Positions 23,005 to 31,205 of a DNA stretch of 33,551 nt are shown here, in pieces. The number at the start of each line of letters is the position of its first letter. Position 1 is the stretch's first letter. The notes under the pieces are model-generated. The model did no database searches, had not been told where the DNA came from, and saw nothing but the letters and a program-made list of their open reading frames with translations. This stretch comes from Bradyrhizobium jicamae (lineage in GTDB: Bacteria; Pseudomonadota; Alphaproteobacteria; Rhizobiales; Xanthobacteraceae): the NCBI RefSeq assembly GCF_001440395.1, contig NZ_LLXZ01000004.1:122614-156164 (forward strand). The letters run 5' to 3'. Both the position numbers and the translations under genes were made by a program.

Positions 23005-23025
23005 ACGGGCTTGTGACAAATCTAT

Positions 23026-23163
23026 CGTCGTCCCCGCGCACGCGGGGACCCATAACCCCCGGCCTTGGTTGTTGCAGCAGGTCTCTACCGGCCTGCTCGA
23101 ACGAAAGGGCACGGCGTATGGGTCCCTGCTCCGTGCGCAACCGCGCACTAGGCAGGGACGACA
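23026..23163. repeat. R3 dispersed repeat inside the ABC operon
   Basis: Left end CGTCGTCCCCGCGCACGCGGGGACCCAT, given here as hairpin CCCCGCG/CGCGGGG (23032-23046), and right end ATGGGTCCCTGC...GCAGGGACGACA are partly inverted, with ACCCATA (left) matching TATGGGT (right). It separates the binding-protein gene from the ATPase gene of the same operon, so it lies inside the presumed transcript. Confidence 0.65.
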
Positions 23164-23189
23164 GCAACCTCCTGAGTGGACTTCGCTGA

Positions 23190-24038
23190 ATGAACCCCGC
23201 GACCAAACCGACCGAGTTCGACCAGCCAGCCGCGCACCTGCGGCTGGTTTCCGATCGCGCCGGCGGCGCGGCGTCGGGCATCACGCTGTCCGGCGTCTCC
23301 AAGACCTATCGTTCGCGCGACGGCGACGTGCCGTCGCTGCGGCCGCTGGATTTCCACATCAACGAGGGCGAGTTCTTCGTCGTGGTCGGCCCGTCCGGCT
23401 GCGGCAAGTCCACGCTGCTCAAGATGATCTCCGGGCTGCTCGCGCCCTCGACCGGCGAAATCCTGGTCGAAGGCGAGAAGGTGACGAAGCCGCACGGCAA
23501 TGTCGGCATCGTGTTCCAGAACGCGCTGCTGCTGCCATGGCGCAACATCCTTTCCAACGTGATGTTGCCGATCGACATGAAGAAGCTGCCGCGCGATGAA
23601 TACCTGCCGCGGGCGAAAGCGCTGTTGAAGCTCGTTGGGCTCGACGGGTTCGAGAAGAAACTGCCGTGGCAATTGTCCGGCGGCATGCAGCAGCGCGCCT
23701 CGATCTGCCGCGCGCTGGTTCACGATCCCAAGATCATGCTGATGGACGAGCCGTTCGGCGCGCTCGACGCCATGACGCGCGAGAAGATGAATGTCGAGCT
23801 GATGCGCATCCAGCGCGAAACCGGCAAGACCGTGCTGCTGATCACGCATTCGATACCGGAAGCCGTGTTCCTCGCCGACCGCGTGCTGGTCATGACCGAG
23901 CGTCCCGGTGCGATCGCCGCGATCTACGACGTGCCGCTGCCGCGCCCGCGCTCGCTGGACGCGATGGCCGATCCCGCCTTCACCGAACTGGTGCAGCGAA
24001 TTCGCAAGCATTTCTTCACCCAAAGCGCACTGGACTGA
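23190..24038 (+). CDS. ABC transporter ATP-binding protein
   Basis: The product has 282 residues. Walker A GPSGCGKST (67-75), Q-loop VFQNALLLPW (108-117), signature LSGGMQQR (162-169), Walker B IMLMDEPF (182-189) and the switch His220 are all intact. It is of the nitrate/sulfonate/taurine type and carries about 30 extra residues before the first strand. It powers the permease at 21139. It is separated from the binding-protein gene by an R3 repeat and is followed 12 bases later by the enolase-superfamily gene, so importer and enzymes probably share a transcript. Confidence 0.94.
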   Translation: MNPATKPTEFDQPAAHLRLVSDRAGGAASGITLSGVSKTYRSRDGDVPSLRPLDFHINEGEFFVVVGPSGCGKSTLLKMISGLLAPSTGEILVEGEKVTKPHGNVGIVFQNALLLPWRNILSNVMLPIDMKKLPRDEYLPRAKALLKLVGLDGFEKKLPWQLSGGMQQRASICRALVHDPKIMLMDEPFGALDAMTREKMNVELMRIQRETGKTVLLITHSIPEAVFLADRVLVMTERPGAIAAIYDVPLPRPRSLDAMADPAFTELVQRIRKHFFTQSALD

Positions 24039-24050
24039 AACGGGCCTTCG

Positions 24051-25454
24051 ATGCCGCCACGCCTGGTCGTAAAGGACATCGCTTTTTTCGAACGGCAGGT
24101 GACGTTTGCCCGGCCGTTCCGGTTCGGCGCGGTCGTGATCAATGCGACGCCGCAGGTCTTTGTGCGCGTCGAGATCGAGGTTGAAGGCAAGGGCAGGGCA
24201 GTTGGCGACAGTGCCGAATTTCTGGTGCCAAAATGGTTCGACAAGCGGCCGCATCTCTCGCCGGCGGAGACCGTAACCGAGTTGCGGCGCTCGCTGATAA
24301 TCGCGCGCGATATCTATCTGGCGCAAACAGCGTTTGAGACCGCCTTCGGTTTGCACGCCGCCTGTATCGGCTTGCAAACCGAGGCATGCGCCGCCGTGGA
24401 CATTCCGCCGCTGGCCGCGGCGTATGGGCCGGCCGAAATCGACAAGGCTATACTGGATGCGCTGCTGCGCTGCACGGGTGCCAACTTCTTCGATGGCATG
24501 GCGGCGAACATTGCCGGTATCGATGCGCGCCTGTCGCGCGACCTCGGCGACGATGATGTGGCGCGGTTTCTCGCCGGCCGCAGTCGGCTGGAGCGCGTGG
24601 CGATTCGGCACACCGTCGGCATGGACGACAAGGTCGAGGGCGAAGGCGGTGTTGCCGATCGGAAGGAAAACGCGGGAGCGCGCTATTTCAAGCTGAAGCT
24701 CAACGGTGACCCGGCGCACGATGCGGATCGGCTGAGCCGGATCGGCAAGGAACTCGCCACGCTGCCATACGATTATCGCGTCACGCTCGATGCCAACGAA
24801 CAATATGCCGATCTCGCCGCCCTGAGCGCGCTGGTTGAGCGCCTCGACCGCGACGCCGCGCTGCGACCGATCGCGCAAAAACTTCTCTATATCGAACAGC
24901 CGATGCCGCGCGACATCACGAAGGCATCGCCGCTCGGCGCGCTGGCGCGCCGCGATTTCATCGTCGACGAGGCCGATGATTCCTATGACGCCTTCCCGGT
25001 AGCACGGGCGCTCGGCTATCGGGGCATCTCCTCGAAATCCTGCAAGGGCATCTACAAGTCCGTCATCAACGCCACGCGCGCGGCCCAATGGAGCGCTGCC
25101 GGCGAAAAATGCTTCATCGCCGGCGAAGATCTCACCTGCCAGGCGGGCCTCGCCGTGCAGCAGGACCTTGCGCTCGGTGCACTGATCGGCGTCACCCATG
25201 CCGAACGCAACGGCCACCATTATGTCGATGGCTTTGGCGATACGCCTGCCACGGAGGCGGAAGCGTTTCTCGCCGGCCATCCCGATCTCTATGTCCGCGA
25301 CGGCGGAAAGATCCGGCTCGCGATCCATGACGGCGATCTCCTGACGGGGTCGCTGACCACACCGGGCTTCGCCACTGCCGTGCATCCGGACTGGTCCGCG
25401 ATGTCGCCGCTCGCAGCGCCCACAGCCAAAATTTCTCTGGAGAAAGCAGTATGA
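24051..25454 (+). CDS. Enolase superfamily (mandelate racemase/muconate lactonizing) enzyme
   Basis: The product has 467 residues, longer than the usual 370-400. The barrel residues are readable: KLK (Lys214, Lys216), metal ligands Asp247 (TLDANEQY), Glu282 (YIEQPMP) and Asp306 (FIVDEADDS), and Lys329/Lys332 in SSKSCKGIYKS, the MLE-like placement of the second catalytic lysine. An extra stretch at about 165-210 and the long C-terminal tail account for the added length. Such enzymes remove a proton next to a carboxylate and then dehydrate, epimerise or cycloisomerise. Here dehydration of a sugar acid is a fair guess. Its stop overlaps the next start (ATGA, 25451-25454). Confidence 0.82.
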   Translation: MPPRLVVKDIAFFERQVTFARPFRFGAVVINATPQVFVRVEIEVEGKGRAVGDSAEFLVPKWFDKRPHLSPAETVTELRRSLIIARDIYLAQTAFETAFGLHAACIGLQTEACAAVDIPPLAAAYGPAEIDKAILDALLRCTGANFFDGMAANIAGIDARLSRDLGDDDVARFLAGRSRLERVAIRHTVGMDDKVEGEGGVADRKENAGARYFKLKLNGDPAHDADRLSRIGKELATLPYDYRVTLDANEQYADLAALSALVERLDRDAALRPIAQKLLYIEQPMPRDITKASPLGALARRDFIVDEADDSYDAFPVARALGYRGISSKSCKGIYKSVINATRAAQWSAAGEKCFIAGEDLTCQAGLAVQQDLALGALIGVTHAERNGHHYVDGFGDTPATEAEAFLAGHPDLYVRDGGKIRLAIHDGDLLTGSLTTPGFATAVHPDWSAMSPLAAPTAKISLEKAV

Positions 25455-26602
25455 CGACCAAACGCCTCGGCCTGATCATGAACGGCGTGACCGGCCGGAT
25501 GGGGCTCAACCAGCATCTGATCCGCTCCATCATCGCGATCCGCGACCAGGGCGGCGTGCTGCTATCCAATGGCGACCGCATGCTGCCCGACCCGATCCTG
25601 ATCGGGCGCGATGCGGAGAAGGTAGAGAAGCTCGCCAAGCGCTTCAACGTCGAGCGATGGTCGACCGATCTCGACAAGGCGCTCGCGGACAAGAACGATA
25701 CGATCTTCTTCGATGCCGCGACCACGCAGGCTCGTCCGTCGCTGCTGACCAAGGCGATCGAGGCCGGCAAGCACGTCTATTGCGAAAAGCCGATCGCAAC
25801 TAATCTCGAAGAGGCGATCGCGGTGTTGAAGCTTGCCAACGCCAGGGGCGTCAAGCACGGCACGGTGCAGGACAAGCTGTTCCTGCCAGGCCTGAAGAAG
25901 CTCGCTTTCCTGCGCGATTCCGGCTTCTTCGGCCGCATGCTCTCGGTGCGCGGCGAGTTCGGCTATTGGGTGTTCGAGGGCGGCTGGCAGGAGGCGCAGC
26001 GGCCGTCGTGGAATTACCGCAGCGAGGACGGCGGCGGCATCATCCTCGACATGGTCTGCCACTGGCGCTACGTGCTCGACAATCTCTTCGGCGAGGTCGA
26101 GAGCATTTCCTGCCTCGGCACGACGGATATCCCCGAACGCTTCGACGAGAAGGGCAAGCAGTACACGGCGACTGCCGATGACTCCGCCTACGCCACCTTC
26201 CGTCTCAAGGGCGGCGTCATTGCGCATATCAACATGAGCTGGGTGACGCGCGTCTACCGCGACGACCTCGTGACGTTTCAGGTCGATGGTACCCATGGCT
26301 CGGCGGTGGCGGGCCTGACCGACTGCGTGATCCAGGCACGCCAGGCGACGCCGCGGCCGGTGTGGAATCCGGACGAAAAGCGCACCCATGATTTCTATGC
26401 CGACTGGCAGAAGGTTCCGGAAAACGTCGTCTACGACAACGGCTTCAAGGAGCAGTGGGAGATGTTCATCCGCCACGTCTGCGAGGACGCGCCCTACAAG
26501 TTCACGCTGCTGGAAGGCGCCAAGGGCGTGCAGCTCGCCGAATGTGCGCTGCAGAGCTGGCGCGAGCGGCGCTGGATCGACGTTAACCCGATCAAGGTGT
26601 GA
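25451..26602 (+). CDS. Gfo/Idh/MocA family oxidoreductase
   Basis: The product has 383 residues, full length for the family. The Rossmann domain has a variant glycine loop NGVTGRMG (11-18), then the hallmark CEKPIA (Glu112, Lys113, Pro114), and the substrate domain carries GGGIILDMVCHW with Asp200 and catalytic-type His204. It should be an NAD(P)-dependent sugar or polyol dehydrogenase. The variant glycine loop and the long second segment (about 25-50) set it apart from the common inositol dehydrogenases. The start overlaps the stop of the enolase-superfamily gene by four bases and the DUF993 gene follows 12 bases later. Confidence 0.9.
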   Translation: MTTKRLGLIMNGVTGRMGLNQHLIRSIIAIRDQGGVLLSNGDRMLPDPILIGRDAEKVEKLAKRFNVERWSTDLDKALADKNDTIFFDAATTQARPSLLTKAIEAGKHVYCEKPIATNLEEAIAVLKLANARGVKHGTVQDKLFLPGLKKLAFLRDSGFFGRMLSVRGEFGYWVFEGGWQEAQRPSWNYRSEDGGGIILDMVCHWRYVLDNLFGEVESISCLGTTDIPERFDEKGKQYTATADDSAYATFRLKGGVIAHINMSWVTRVYRDDLVTFQVDGTHGSAVAGLTDCVIQARQATPRPVWNPDEKRTHDFYADWQKVPENVVYDNGFKEQWEMFIRHVCEDAPYKFTLLEGAKGVQLAECALQSWRERRWIDVNPIKV

Positions 26603-26614
26603 GGAGGCCTGACC

Positions 26615-27808
26615 ATGAACAAGCCCGTCCTGCCGATGTCGTCGCTTTCCCTGAAATTGCCGGCCGTTGGCGGCCTGATCGAGACCTATCGTCTCGCGGC
26701 GTCGCGGACGTTTCCGGCAAAGCTCCAAAGCCCGCTGAACCGCGTAGCCTTCTCCGCCGCGCATGTGGTGGCCGATCCGTTTGCCGATAATGATCCCTGG
26801 CTGACATCCGCGATCGACTGGGATCGCACCATTGCGTTCCGAGAGCATGTCTGGGATCTCGGCCTTGGCGTCGCCGAAGCGATGGACACCGCGCAGCGTG
26901 GCATGGGGCTGGACTGGACAACTTCGCTGGAACTGATCCAGCGCTCGGTGAGGGCAGCGCAGGCAAGGGGCGGTGCGCTGGTGTTTTCCGGTGCCGGCAC
27001 CGATCACCTCGCGGTGGAAGATGCGAAGTCGATCGACGATGTCATCCGCGCCTATGAGGAGCAGATCGCGGCGGTCGAGAAGGCGGGTGGCCGCATCATC
27101 CTGATGGCCTCCCGCGCGCTGGCAAAGCTCGGCCGCAGTGCCGACGATTACGCCAGGGTCTATAACCGCGTGCTGGGGCAGGTGCGCGAGCCCGTGATCA
27201 TCCACTGGCTCGGCGACATGTTCGATCCGGCGCTGGCGGGCTATTGGGGTACCGATGATCTCGACAAGGCGATGGATGCGGCAGTCGCCATCATCAACGC
27301 CAACGCGGCCAAGGTCGATGGCGTAAAAGTCTCGCTGCTCGACAAGCAGCGCGAGATCGATATGCGCCGGCGTCTCGACAAGAACGTCAAGATGTATACC
27401 GGCGACGATTTCAACTATGCCGAACTGATCGCGGGCGACGCGCAAGGTTTTTCGCACGCGCTGCTCGGCATCTTCGACGCCATCGCGCCGGCGGCTTCCT
27501 ATGCGTTGTCGCGGCTCGCAGCCGGCGACGAGGCCGGCTTCCACGACGTGCTGGGGCCGACCGTGCCGCTCTCGCGCCATATCTTCCGGACGCCGACGCG
27601 GTTCTACAAGACCGGCATCGTGTTCATGGCTTATCTCAACGGCCATCAGGATCATTTCACCATGGTCGGCGGGCAGGAGAGCACGCGCTCGACACTGCAT
27701 CTGGCCGAATTGTTCCGGCTTGCTGACAAGGCGGGTCTGCTCTCCAACCCTGAACTGGCGACACGGCGCATGAAGACGGTGCTGGCCACGCGCGGCATCG
27801 AACCCTGA
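26615..27808 (+). CDS. DUF993 family protein (dihydrodipicolinate-synthase-like)
   Basis: The product has 397 residues and matches my memory of DUF993, a family without an assigned reaction that I know of, distantly related to dihydrodipicolinate synthase-type class I aldolases. Marks are SAAHVVADPFADNDPW near the N-terminus, RTIAFREHVWDLGLGVAEAMDTAQRG (as blocks), VIIHWLGDMFDPALAGYWG and DGVKVSLLDKQREI, whose Lys sits where a Schiff-base lysine is expected after a barrel strand. No signal peptide is seen. If the relationship holds, it would cleave or join a keto-acid or keto-sugar in the pathway encoded around it. The TGATG overlap with the next gene couples the two. Confidence 0.85.
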   Translation: MNKPVLPMSSLSLKLPAVGGLIETYRLAASRTFPAKLQSPLNRVAFSAAHVVADPFADNDPWLTSAIDWDRTIAFREHVWDLGLGVAEAMDTAQRGMGLDWTTSLELIQRSVRAAQARGGALVFSGAGTDHLAVEDAKSIDDVIRAYEEQIAAVEKAGGRIILMASRALAKLGRSADDYARVYNRVLGQVREPVIIHWLGDMFDPALAGYWGTDDLDKAMDAAVAIINANAAKVDGVKVSLLDKQREIDMRRRLDKNVKMYTGDDFNYAELIAGDAQGFSHALLGIFDAIAPAASYALSRLAAGDEAGFHDVLGPTVPLSRHIFRTPTRFYKTGIVFMAYLNGHQDHFTMVGGQESTRSTLHLAELFRLADKAGLLSNPELATRRMKTVLATRGIEP

Positions 27809-28671
27809 TGCGCGATTTTTCTTCCGATCACCGTTGGCTGTCGCTGAACACGGCGACGGTCCGCAAGCAGGGCGATCTCGTTGCCATCATCGACGCTTGT
27901 GCGCGGCACGGCATCCGCGCCATCGATCCCTGGCGCGACCAGGTCGCTGCCGTCGGCCTCGACCGCGCGGTGCGAGCCGTTCGCGACGCGGGCCTTGAAC
28001 TCTCAGGCTATTGCCGCGGCGGCATGTTCACGGCGGACGCGGGGCATCGCATCGAGGCGCGCGACGACAACCGTCGCGCCGTCGACGAGGCCAAGGCGCT
28101 GGGCGCGCCCTGCATCGTGCTGGTCGTCGGCGGCCTGCCGCAATATTCGCGGCCGGGAAGCGCCATTTCGAAGGACATCGTCGCAGCACGCACGCAGGTC
28201 CACGACGCCGTTGCCGAAATGATGGAGTACGCAAAACAGGCAAACATGCCGCTTGCGATCGAGCCGTTGCATCCGGCCTACGCCGCCGACCGCGCCTGCG
28301 TGAACACGACGAAGCAGGCGCTGGATATTTGCGACCAGCTCGATCCCCAGCGCACCGGCGCGCTTGGCGTCGCGCTCGACGTCTATCACATCTGGTGGGA
28401 TCCGGAGTTGATGCCGCAGATCGCGCGCGCCGGGAAAGATCGCCTGCTCGCGTTTCACGTCTGCGACTGGCTGGTGCCGACGAAAGACATCCTCAACGAC
28501 CGCGGCATGATGGGCGACGGCGTCATCGACATCAAATCCGCGCGAGCGGCGGTCGAAGCGCAAGGCTTTGTCGGCTATTCCGAGATCGAAATCTTTTCCA
28601 ACGACTGGTGGGCGAGGCCGATGGACGAGGTTTTGAAGACTTGCATCGAGCGGCATCGGACGGTGGTCTAG
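27808..28671 (+). CDS. Sugar phosphate isomerase/epimerase-like TIM barrel
   Basis: The product has 287 residues and belongs to the xylose-isomerase-like AP endonuclease 2 fold. The metal site is complete: Glu152 (LAIEPLHP), Asp191 (VALDVYHIWWD), His217 (LAFHVCDW) and Glu259 or Glu261 (YSEIEIFS). Members isomerise or epimerise keto-sugars, often inositol or uncommon sugar derivatives. The start shares one base with the DUF993 stop. It is the last gene of the operon; no clear hairpin terminator follows, and the next 221 bases hold no gene. Confidence 0.9.
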   Translation: MRDFSSDHRWLSLNTATVRKQGDLVAIIDACARHGIRAIDPWRDQVAAVGLDRAVRAVRDAGLELSGYCRGGMFTADAGHRIEARDDNRRAVDEAKALGAPCIVLVVGGLPQYSRPGSAISKDIVAARTQVHDAVAEMMEYAKQANMPLAIEPLHPAYAADRACVNTTKQALDICDQLDPQRTGALGVALDVYHIWWDPELMPQIARAGKDRLLAFHVCDWLVPTKDILNDRGMMGDGVIDIKSARAAVEAQGFVGYSEIEIFSNDWWARPMDEVLKTCIERHRTVV

Positions 28672-28892
28672 CGACCATCGACCGAGGTCCTCGTTCGCTG
28701 TCTCAATGGCGGACGGTGTTGTCTCGTATGTGAACTGACGCGCCTTCTGGTTGTGATAGTGTCGCGCCAAGGGACAGCGCACGGTTCCAGATTTAACCTT
28801 TTGCGCGGCTATTTAGATTAACAAAGGGTTACCGTTGCGCCTGTGCGCGCTGCGGCGTTAGCTAATCGGTAAGGAGAATTTCTCCGCGAACG

Positions 28893-29195
28893 ATGAGCGA
28901 CAACATGAAAATCCTTTACGCAATTGCGACCCTCACACTGCTTTCGACCTCGGCGCAAGCCTGGCAGATCGTGGATCGCTGCACCCACAGCAGGTACTTT
29001 GGCAGTGTGTGCACGAGGTCGTATGTCGACGATCCGGTGCGCAACCCGGCGCAGGAGCTGGAAGACGAAAAGGCAAGGCGTGCCAGCATCGAGAAGTGGG
29101 AAGCGTTCTGCAAGCCGAAGCGCACCTACGATAATGAAGGCGTGGTCCGCCTGGTTTACGCCCGCAAGGGTTGCGAGTTCGGACGCAGCGAATAA
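28893..29195 (+). CDS. Small secreted Cys-containing protein 1
   Basis: The product has 100 residues and no family I recognise. A signal peptide is clear (MKILYAIATLTLLSTSAQA, cleaved before WQIV); its first residue is Met5, so ATG 28905 may be the true start, neither ATG having a well-spaced ribosome site (AAGGAG at 28871 is 16 bases from 28893). The mature protein is about 77 residues with four cysteines (30, 40, 73, 94), which could form two disulfides in the periplasm. The C-terminal 30 residues share an ungapped module with the next gene: W-x3-C-x-P, then E-G, then Y-A and a final Cys. Confidence 0.65.
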   Translation: MSDNMKILYAIATLTLLSTSAQAWQIVDRCTHSRYFGSVCTRSYVDDPVRNPAQELEDEKARRASIEKWEAFCKPKRTYDNEGVVRLVYARKGCEFGRSE

Positions 29196-29206
29196 TTGCT
29201 GCTTCC

Positions 29207-29229
29207 GCTCCTCGCGATCAGCGAGGAGC
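29207..29229. terminator. Hairpin after small secreted protein 1
   Basis: GCTCCTCGC (29207-29215) and GCGAGGAGC (29221-29229) are exact inverses around a 5-base loop, 11 bases past the stop. A second imperfect hairpin (CCGGGC...GCCCGG) follows. No T-run, so termination is only likely. Confidence 0.5.
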
Positions 29230-29390
29230 ATCCCGGGCTTTCGCCCGGTGATGCCGTGGCCTTGCTGCGCCCGAAAGACAGCTAAATCTTTATCGACCAA
29301 ATTGCGATCCGGTTAGGTACGCCGCTTTACGACGCCTCAATGCTTGTCGGCCATTGCTGACGCACGGCATTTTTTCAAGAGGCAGTATCA

Positions 29391-29744
29391 ATGCGCGTGT
29401 TCATCGCAATCTCGATTGTCGTCGCTTCGGTATCGTCAGCGCCCGCGCAGACGGCGGATGCCGCCCGGGCTGTCGAAGCGGCATGGGCTGCAGCGGCCGC
29501 CCGGGCTGCGGCCAATGCCTACGCCACGCCGTACAGACTGAAGAGCAATTTTTACGTCGGCGGCAGCGGCACCGTGAAGATCACGCCCCGGACGGCCGAA
29601 GACCTGAAGGCCGATGAAGCGGGCCAGGCGGCATGGCAGGAACGCTGCCGGCCGACCGTGGTCGAAGACCGCGAGGGGCTGCGGCGCGTGAGATATGCCG
29701 AACGCGATTGCGATCTCTCCCGCTTCAATACCGCCGGGAACTAA
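29391..29744 (+). CDS. Small secreted Cys-containing protein 2
   Basis: The product has 117 residues. It has a signal peptide (MRVFIAISIVVASVSSAPAQ), then an Ala-rich helix (about 24-45, AAWAAAAARAAANAYA), then the C-terminal module W82-x3-Cys86-x-Pro88 ... Glu95-Gly96 ... Tyr102-Ala103 ... Cys107 found in the preceding gene at identical spacing. Only the two module cysteines remain, which may pair. AAGAGG (29377-29382) lies 8 bases before the start. No function can be assigned; its place beside the O-acetylation genes and other envelope genes suggests a periplasmic or surface role. Confidence 0.7.
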   Translation: MRVFIAISIVVASVSSAPAQTADAARAVEAAWAAAAARAAANAYATPYRLKSNFYVGGSGTVKITPRTAEDLKADEAGQAAWQERCRPTVVEDREGLRRVRYAERDCDLSRFNTAGN

Positions 29745-29806
29745 AATTCCCGACCTCAGAGGCGCCTGTTTCGCCTAGGCCCTTCCGGGGCGAAATGCTA
29801 GAGCTT

Positions 29807-29824
29807 CCCCAACTACCGTTGGGG
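29807..29824 (+). promoter_or_regulatory. Hairpin covering the ribosome site of the MBOAT gene
   Basis: CCCCAAC-TACC-GTTGGGG is a perfect 7-pair hairpin ending 4 bases before the ATG at 29829. The GGGG that would bind the ribosome is within the 3' arm, so folding could limit translation. No T-run follows. Confidence 0.4.
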
Positions 29825-29828
29825 CGGC

Positions 29829-31193
29829 ATGACTTTCACATCCTGGCAGTTTGGCGCCTTCGTCGCGATTGTGTTCGCGGCCTATTACCTGCCGGCGCTG
29901 CGCGCGTTTCAGGTCCAGCTCCTGGTCTTCGCCAGCCTGTTCTTTTACGGCTACGGCCAGCCGGAACTGCTGGCGCTGCTGGCGGTCGCGGTTTTCGGAA
30001 CCTATCTCTTCCTGGTCCTGGCGCTGCGAAGCCGCCGGCTCTGGCTTCCCGCCGGCATCGCCTTCAACCTCGCGCTGCTCGCATTCTTCAAATACAAGCT
30101 GCTCTTCATCGATCCGGCATCTCCGAGCCTGGTTGATTTCGCGCCGCTTGATTTCCTCCTCAAGCTGCCGCTGCCGATCGGCATCTCATTTTTCGTCTTC
30201 CACAACATCAGCCTGTTGGTCGACCTGACCCGGCAGAAGGCAGCGCCGCCGTCGCTAGTGGACGTCTTCCTCTACATCATCTTCTTTCCGCAGCTCGTTT
30301 CCGGTCCGATCACGCGCGCGGAAATGTTCATGCCGCAGATCAAGCCGAAATATCTTGCGGACATTCCTCTCGTCGACGCCGCAAAATGGACTCTGACCGG
30401 GTTTTTCTTCAAGCTCTACGTCGCCAACAACCTCAATGAAATGACGTCTTACATGAGCTTCCCGCTCTACGAGACGCTGCAGACCCAGGATCGCTGGCTG
30501 CTGGTTTTTCTCTACAGCTACCAGATCTACGCGGACTTCTTCGGCTATTCCGCGATCGCCATCGGCCTCGGCCTGTTGTTCGGTTATCGCCTGCCGATCA
30601 ACTTCGATCTTCCCTACATCGCGACCTCGTTCTCCGAGTTCTGGACGCGCTGGCACATCTCGCTGTCGAACTGGCTGCGGACCTATCTCTACATCCCGCT
30701 CGGCGGCAATCGCCACGGCGTCTGGCGGACCTATTTGAACCTGATGATCGTGATGGGGTTGGGCGGTCTCTGGCACGGCGCCGGCCTAGGCTACCTGATG
30801 TGGGGGCTGTTGCACGGTCTGTTGCTGGTGCTCGAGCGCCCCTTGCTGGCGCGACTGGCGGCCGTCGATTTCGCGGCGTTTCGCGTAGCCCGGATGACGG
30901 TCGTTTTCTTCTGCGTCACCATGCTCTGGATCTTCTTCAAGCTGCCGAACTTCGATCATGCGGTGGGCTACCTCGCGGGCATGTTCACGCCGAGCACGAA
31001 TCCCAATCCGACCAAGCTGTTCTATAGCCTGGCGCTGCTCTATTCGCTGCCGGTCATGATTCAACACCTCGGTTTCCGTCCGCTGTCCGAGGGAAGGCTG
31101 CGATGGGCGGAGCCGTATCTCTACGGTTCGATGGCCGCGTTGATGTATCTGGAAGCCGGTCCGGACACATCGTTTATTTATTTTCAGTTCTAG
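29829..31193 (+). CDS. MBOAT family O-acyltransferase (AlgI-like)
   Basis: The product has 454 residues with about ten or more membrane helices. AlgI-type marks are present: FPQLVSGPITRAEMFMPQI (153-171), SFSEFWTRWHISLSNWLRTYLYIPLGG (as blocks, His276), and GLWHGAG with the catalytic His316. These enzymes move acetyl groups across the inner membrane for polysaccharide acetylation, as in alginate or cellulose modification. A gene for an SGNH-like partner starts 12 bases downstream, the usual arrangement. The polysaccharide itself cannot be named because no glycosyltransferases are nearby. Confidence 0.93.
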   Translation: MTFTSWQFGAFVAIVFAAYYLPALRAFQVQLLVFASLFFYGYGQPELLALLAVAVFGTYLFLVLALRSRRLWLPAGIAFNLALLAFFKYKLLFIDPASPSLVDFAPLDFLLKLPLPIGISFFVFHNISLLVDLTRQKAAPPSLVDVFLYIIFFPQLVSGPITRAEMFMPQIKPKYLADIPLVDAAKWTLTGFFFKLYVANNLNEMTSYMSFPLYETLQTQDRWLLVFLYSYQIYADFFGYSAIAIGLGLLFGYRLPINFDLPYIATSFSEFWTRWHISLSNWLRTYLYIPLGGNRHGVWRTYLNLMIVMGLGGLWHGAGLGYLMWGLLHGLLLVLERPLLARLAAVDFAAFRVARMTVVFFCVTMLWIFFKLPNFDHAVGYLAGMFTPSTNPNPTKLFYSLALLYSLPVMIQHLGFRPLSEGRLRWAEPYLYGSMAALMYLEAGPDTSFIYFQF

Positions 31194-31205
31194 GAGCGAC
31201 AAAAA

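Noticed and set aside
21109..23148. 679-codon minus-strand frame opposite permease and binding protein
   Set aside because: His/Asp/Arg-rich shadow without domains; plus-strand genes are unmistakable.
23148..25385. 745-codon minus-strand frame opposite ATPase and enolase-superfamily genes
   Set aside because: Antisense shadow of two well-supported genes.
25562..27700. 712-codon minus-strand frame opposite Gfo/Idh and DUF993 genes
   Set aside because: Composition is that of an antisense shadow; both genes on the plus strand have clear motifs and coupled starts.
28672..28892. Small gene or terminator after the TIM-barrel isomerase gene
   Set aside because: No frame with a ribosome site, and no hairpin followed by T-run; the AT-rich stretch near 28795-28835 may be a promoter but lacks clear boxes.
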